Below, piece after piece: positions 6,663 to 10,271 of a DNA stretch of 10,271 bases (the first letter of the stretch is position 1; the number at the start of each line of letters is the position of its first letter). A model generated the notes under the pieces. That model was not told where the DNA came from. It searched no databases and worked only from the letters and a program-made list of their open reading frames with translations. The stretch lies in assembly GCA_964483175.1 (NCBI GenBank), contig CAZAAT010000075.1:1-10271 (forward strand), read 5' to 3'. This DNA comes from JAAYHC01 sp964483175. GTDB taxonomy: Bacteria > Bacillota > UBA5301. Both the position numbers and the translations under genes were made by a program.

Positions 6663-9392
6663 TCAAGCCATTCCCAAAACCTTCCTAATGTTTCTTTTCA
6701 AGGATATAGCCATTTCTACAACTAGATCTTGAAGCCAACTGACAAAAAAGGCCACACTGCAAACTATGCCCCATTCGCCTGGTAATAAAGCGGTAACCTG
6801 AAAGATCGACTGAAACAAAGGTGTCGTCACCACAGCGAGATGAATGGTTAGTGAGATTACAACAGCAACCGTAAGATAGGGGTTTGAAACCAAATCAGCA
6901 AGAAAACCACGCGAATCGATGCCGCGACAACGAAAAACATATAATAATTGAGCAATAACAAGCGTCGAAAAGGCCATAGTTCGAGACGTCGTCAAAGTTG
7001 CACCGGCAAGCAGACTATAGATAAATACTCCGATTGTCCCCAAAGCGATTAAGGTTCCCTGCAGCAAAATCGTTTTCAGCAAGCCAGAATTGACCACCCC
7101 CTCAGATAATGGCCTGGGCGGTCTCTGCATAACCCGGGGGCTGACCGGATCGAGACTTAAAGCAATGGCCGGCAACCCGTCTGTGACCAAATTCATCAAC
7201 AGAATTTGCACAGCAATTAAGGGCAAGGGTAGATTCAATGCAGCTGCCAGTAACATCGTGAGGACTTCTCCAGTATTACACCCCAATAAATACCTGATGA
7301 ACTTGCGGATATTCTCAAAGATCCCGCGTCCCTCTTCGATGGCTGCTACTATAGTAGCATAGTTATCGTCAGATAGAATAATAGCAGAAGCTTCTTTGGC
7401 GACATCAGTTCCGCTTTCGCCCATCGAAATACCGATATCTGCCTCTTTGATCGCTGGAGCATCATTGACCCCGTCGCCGGTCATCGCCACAACCTCACCT
7501 TTGGCCTTTAGCAGTCGAACAAGCCGGATCTTATGTTCCGGAGCAACCCTGGCAAAAACGGTTAGGTGATCAAGGCGACGGCTAAGTTCCGAATCGCTTA
7601 AAGTATCAAGCTCTTCCCCGGTAATAGCCTGGTCAGAAAGGCCAATTTGCCGGGCAACTGAGATCGCGGTTAATTTATGGTCCCCTGTTATCATCAGAGT
7701 TCTGATGCGCGCTTGGCGAGCTTCTTGGATCGCTCTGGCCACCTCTGGCCGTGGGGGGTCAACCATCCCGACAAGCCCTACTAAGATTAGATCATTTTCC
7801 AGGTCTGCAGCTGTCTCAAGTCCGAGTGAGGTCTGATAAGCCGCAGCCAACACCCTTAGGCCCTGAGCGCTTAGCACTTCGGTCTGCTTCAGAAATTGAA
7901 GTTTGGTACTTAAATCAAGCGGAGTAACTTCTGAGCCGCGCAAATAATAGGCAGCTCGGTTGATCAATACATCCGCGGCTCCTTTTGAAAGTAAAATTGG
8001 TTCTGCGCCCTCGGTTTTTAGGATAACGCTCATTCGTTTACGTTGGCTGTCAAAGGGAATCTCCTTGATCAATCTTCGAGTTCTTTTTTCTTTTTCATAG
8101 TCATAGCCTATTTTTTTGGCCAAAACCAGCAAAGCACCCTCGGTCGGATCGCCCTGAATACCCCACTGTCGTGAACGGTTTAGCATTCCACGCCGAGACC
8201 CAGACTTCAGTTCGGCATTGTTACATAAAGCCAAGATCTCTACAAGCCTCATCAGCGCCGGATCAGCAACCGGATCAATCACTTTACCATCAGATGAAAT
8301 GATTTCACCTACCGGGGAATATCCTTCGCCGGAAACAAAGAATTGTCTACGATCAGCCAGCCAGATCTTGGTCACCGTCATCTCATTTTTGGTTAAAGTA
8401 CCGGTCTTGTCTGAGCAGATGACCGTGGTACAGCCCAATGACTCCACAGCGGAGAGTTTACGAATGATCGCTTTACGTTTAATCATTCGTTGAACTCCTA
8501 AGGCTAGGGAAATTGTTACTACTGCCGGCAAGCCCTCGGGAATAGCTGCTACGGCTAGACTGACCCCCGTCAAAAACATTTCATTCCAGGCTCGACCTTG
8601 GGAAACACCTAAGAAAAAGACTAGTAGACAAATGACCAGACAGGCTTTGACAAGCAATGCACCCAGCTGAGCCAAGCGACGTTGTAACGGGGTTGGTTCA
8701 TCCTGAATTTCTCCGATTAACCGAGCGATCTTGCCAATTTCGCTGTTGGTTCCGGTTCCCACCACGACACCCAACCCCCGGCCACGGGTGAGAACAGTAC
8801 CCATATACAACATGTTCCGGCGATCTCCGACCAATACGCCAGCTGCTGGCAAGGCCTCATGATCTTTCGGTACCGGAACTGATTCCCCAGTTAGGGCCGA
8901 TTCATCAACCTCCAAGCCAACACTTTCAAGTAATCGCAGATCCGCGGGCACTCTATCACCCTGAGACATTTTGACAATATCTCCAGGCACAAGAGTATCC
9001 GCTGCTATAGTTAAAGAAACCCCATTGCGGATGATAGTCGCCTGCGGTGCTGCTAGTTCTTTTAACCGTTCTAAGGAACGCTCAGCACGATATTCCTGGT
9101 AGAGGCCTAGTACGGAATTGAGGATGATAATCGCGATAATGGTCAAAGCATCAACATACTCGCCCAGAACCATCGATATAACGGTTGCTGCTAGTAGCAC
9201 CATCACCATTACATCCCGGAACTGACCCAAAAACATCTGCCAGATGGTCGGTCCTTTTTGCGTTGGCAATTGATTCTTGCCCCATTTGTTCAATCTCTTG
9301 GCGGCTTCGGATGCGGTCAGCCCCTTTACTGGGTCTGTCTGCAATAAACGTATAAGCTCCTGTTTGCTTAGTGCGTGCCAGATCTGCTCCAA
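6663..9392 (-). CDS. P-type Ca2+-transporting ATPase (SERCA/PacL type, P2A)
   Basis: A 909-residue membrane pump that uses ATP to export Ca2+ from the cytoplasm. Order of parts: cation-ATPase N-terminal domain with KWGKNQLP (36-43), M1-M2 (about 60-98), actuator domain with TGES (168-171), M3-M4 with IPEGLPA (Glu286), phosphorylation motif DKTGT with Asp328, nucleotide domain with GDPTEGAL (414-421) and KGA (470-472), hinge motif TGDGVNDAP (638-646), and M5-M10. Ion-site residues in M5 (Asn706, Glu709) and M6 (Asn734, Thr737, Asp738) correspond to those of SERCA, which supports Ca2+ over other ions. M8 seems to lack the SERCA glutamate. The start is TTG at 9392: GGGGAGGG lies upstream, an in-frame TGA closes the frame just before, and MEQIWHAL matches the family. 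It follows a terminator and may head the downstream operon. Confidence 0.95.
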   Translation of the reverse strand: MEQIWHALSKQELIRLLQTDPVKGLTASEAAKRLNKWGKNQLPTQKGPTIWQMFLGQFRDVMVMVLLAATVISMVLGEYVDALTIIAIIILNSVLGLYQEYRAERSLERLKELAAPQATIIRNGVSLTIAADTLVPGDIVKMSQGDRVPADLRLLESVGLEVDESALTGESVPVPKDHEALPAAGVLVGDRRNMLYMGTVLTRGRGLGVVVGTGTNSEIGKIARLIGEIQDEPTPLQRRLAQLGALLVKACLVICLLVFFLGVSQGRAWNEMFLTGVSLAVAAIPEGLPAVVTISLALGVQRMIKRKAIIRKLSAVESLGCTTVICSDKTGTLTKNEMTVTKIWLADRRQFFVSGEGYSPVGEIISSDGKVIDPVADPALMRLVEILALCNNAELKSGSRRGMLNRSRQWGIQGDPTEGALLVLAKKIGYDYEKEKRTRRLIKEIPFDSQRKRMSVILKTEGAEPILLSKGAADVLINRAAYYLRGSEVTPLDLSTKLQFLKQTEVLSAQGLRVLAAAYQTSLGLETAADLENDLILVGLVGMVDPPRPEVARAIQEARQARIRTLMITGDHKLTAISVARQIGLSDQAITGEELDTLSDSELSRRLDHLTVFARVAPEHKIRLVRLLKAKGEVVAMTGDGVNDAPAIKEADIGISMGESGTDVAKEASAIILSDDNYATIVAAIEEGRGIFENIRKFIRYLLGCNTGEVLTMLLAAALNLPLPLIAVQILLMNLVTDGLPAIALSLDPVSPRVMQRPPRPLSEGVVNSGLLKTILLQGTLIALGTIGVFIYSLLAGATLTTSRTMAFSTLVIAQLLYVFRCRGIDSRGFLADLVSNPYLTVAVVISLTIHLAVVTTPLFQSIFQVTALLPGEWGIVCSVAFFVSWLQDLVVEMAISLKRNIRKVLGMA

Positions 9393-9440
9393 GCAGTATC
9401 ACCCTCCCCAGGATATCAGCATATTCATATTCCCAGGGTG
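9393..9440 (-). promoter_or_regulatory. Leader of the Ca2+ ATPase gene with SD-covering hairpin
   Basis: The 48 bases between the upstream terminator and the ATPase start codon. On the minus strand TCACCCT (9441-9435) can pair with AGGGTGA (9405-9399), and inside it GGAATAT can pair with ATATCC with one bulged base, leaving a loop of about ten bases. The 3' arm contains most of the Shine-Dalgarno sequence GGGGAGGGTGA, so folding would hide it. Whether the RNA includes the 5' arm depends on where transcription starts. The pairing is seen in the sequence; a regulatory role is inference. Confidence 0.35.
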
Positions 9441-9471
9441 AAAAAAAAATGCACCTCCCCAAAGAGGTGCA
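9441..9471 (-). terminator. Intrinsic terminator after the acyl-CoA synthetase gene
   Basis: On the minus strand the 8-bp stem TGCACCTC / GAGGTGCA (arms 9471-9464 and 9457-9450) with loop TTTGGG is followed at once by nine T residues (9449-9441). It begins 19 bases after the stop codon of the acyl-CoA synthetase gene. On the plus strand no T-run follows, so it acts in one direction only. It should end the upstream transcript and separate it from the ATPase gene. Confidence 0.93.
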
Positions 9472-9489
9472 AATGACTAATTCACGAGC

Positions 9490-10271
9490 TCACGCCGTTT
9501 CGGATTGGCGATCGGACTTCTTCTCGGCGACCAGTTGGTTGGCGAACTCACGGAGCTTATACTTCTGAATTTTCCCTGAGGTGGTCATCGGAAACTCTGT
9601 CACAAAATGGAGATACCTTGGCACTTTGTGCCGAGATATTCGTTTACGTAAAAACTCGAGTATTTCTTCTTCGACGGCTTCTACCTCGGGCTTGAGTTTG
9701 ATAAATGCAAAGACCTCTTCACCATAAACTTGGCTCTGAACACCAACAACCTGTGCCTCCGAGATCTTCGGGTGCTTGTGCAGGTATTCCTCCAACTCCC
9801 GCGGGTAAATGTTTTCACCACCGCGGATAATCATGTCTTTGATCCGCCCGACGATTTGGTAATAACCATTTTCATCAACACACGCTAAATCACCCGTATG
9901 CAGCCAACCATCGCCATCAATGGCTGCCGCGGTTGCTTCAGGATTCTTGTAATAACCTTTCATCACATGATAACCACGAGTGCAGAGTTCACCACTCTGA
10001 CCTGGTCCCAGTTCAAGACCTGTTTCCGGGTCTACGATCTTGACTTCAACATGAGGCATCGCAGTTCCCACCGTCGAAACCCGCAGCTCTATCGGATCGG
10101 TAGTATCAGTCATGGTAATAGCTGGTGATGACTCCGTCTGTCCATAGGTGATGGTGATTTCGCGTGCCCCCATCTTATCCATAACCTCACGCATCACCTC
10201 TTCGGGACAAGGTGATCCTGCCATTATTCCTGTTCGGAGCGTCGACAACTTGGTCTTGGCAAAGTTGGGAT
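9490..10271 (-). CDS. Acyl-CoA synthetase (AMP-binding superfamily), C-terminal part, runs off right edge
   Basis: The frame continues to the window end without a stop, so a leucine-coded TTG at 10248 is internal and the gene starts outside. About 259 codons are present. Enzymes of this family activate a carboxylic acid with ATP to an acyl-adenylate and transfer it to CoA. Visible core motifs, in order: YGQTESSP, GELCTRGYHVMKGYY, the TGDL motif after DGWLH, the hinge GRIKDMIIRGGENIYP, and the catalytic lysine in TTSGKIQK near the end. The hinge and the C-terminal GKIQKYKLRE resemble medium/long-chain fatty acyl-CoA synthetases of the ACSF2/FadD type. The acid-binding pocket lies largely in the missing part, so the substrate cannot be given. 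A terminator follows directly, so it belongs to a different transcription unit from the genes to the left. Confidence 0.9.
   Translation of the reverse strand, partial: PNFAKTKLSTLRTGIMAGSPCPEEVMREVMDKMGAREITITYGQTESSPAITMTDTTDPIELRVSTVGTAMPHVEVKIVDPETGLELGPGQSGELCTRGYHVMKGYYKNPEATAAAIDGDGWLHTGDLACVDENGYYQIVGRIKDMIIRGGENIYPRELEEYLHKHPKISEAQVVGVQSQVYGEEVFAFIKLKPEVEAVEEEILEFLRKRISRHKVPRYLHFVTEFPMTTSGKIQKYKLREFANQLVAEKKSDRQSETA

Noticed and set aside
7090..7362. Plus-strand open frame of 90 codons (and similar plus-strand frames at 358-636, 3221-3415, 3857-4063, 6517-6732, 8218-8493, 9371-9568 and 9898-10128)
   Set aside because: All lie largely opposite well-supported minus-strand genes, show low-complexity or random-looking composition and no recognisable motif. 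They are antisense shadows.
9151..9462. A 103-codon minus-strand open frame covering the ATPase leader and the start of the ATPase gene
   Set aside because: It overlaps the conserved ATPase N-terminal domain in another frame, crosses the terminator T-run, has no family resemblance and no proper ribosome site.
1..10271. Search for a novel system, mobile element, CRISPR array, tRNA/rRNA or riboswitch
   Set aside because: Every long frame is a recognisable core gene in a familiar order. Gaps are under 100 bases and contain only ribosome sites, one terminator and one leader hairpin. I saw no direct repeats, terminal inverted repeats or structured RNA.

Overview
The window is a densely packed block of genes, all on the minus strand, so transcription runs from the high coordinates (right) to the low ones (left). 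It looks like a chromosomal core region of an anaerobic Clostridia-type Firmicute, probably of the Peptococcaceae/Desulfotomaculum/Moorella kind. The reasons are the run yicC - mihF - remA - gmk - rpoZ - coaBC - priA - def - fmt, the presence of RemA (a Firmicutes-type protein), the strong AGGAGG-type ribosome binding sites, several TTG start codons and moderate GC content. The genus cannot be read from the sequence. The assignment is inferred from gene order and family knowledge.

Right edge (9490-10271): the C-terminal part of an acyl-CoA synthetase (AMP-binding superfamily), cut by the window end. It is followed by a strong intrinsic terminator (9441-9471), which closes that transcription unit. 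Middle (6663-9392): a SERCA/PacL-type P-type Ca2+ ATPase with a TTG start. Its 48-base leader can fold into a hairpin that covers its own ribosome binding site.

Left (1-6603): a housekeeping run with very short gaps: yicC (endoribonuclease family), mihF (integration host factor of actinobacterial type), remA (DNA-binding matrix regulator family), gmk (guanylate kinase), rpoZ (RNA polymerase omega), coaBC (CoA synthesis), priA (replication restart helicase), def (peptide deformylase) and the first 27 codons of fmt (Met-tRNA formyltransferase). Gaps are 0 to about 60 bases, and def and fmt overlap by ATGA. No terminator or convincing promoter lies inside the run, so it may be one operon, possibly with the ATPase at its head. 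Jointly it serves RNA turnover, nucleoid and transcription control, GTP and CoA supply, replication restart and N-terminal formyl-Met processing.

Three start codons appear to lie inside the longest reading frames: yicC at 6603 (TTG), priA at 3028 (TTG) and def at 572 (ATG). In each case a Shine-Dalgarno sequence and the usual family N-terminus support the inner start.

I see no mobile element, CRISPR array, tRNA, rRNA, phage gene or defence system. The window is essentially ordinary core genome. The items most worth a second look are the mIHF/RemA pair in front of gmk-rpoZ, the hairpin in the ATPase leader, and the M8 segment of the ATPase.
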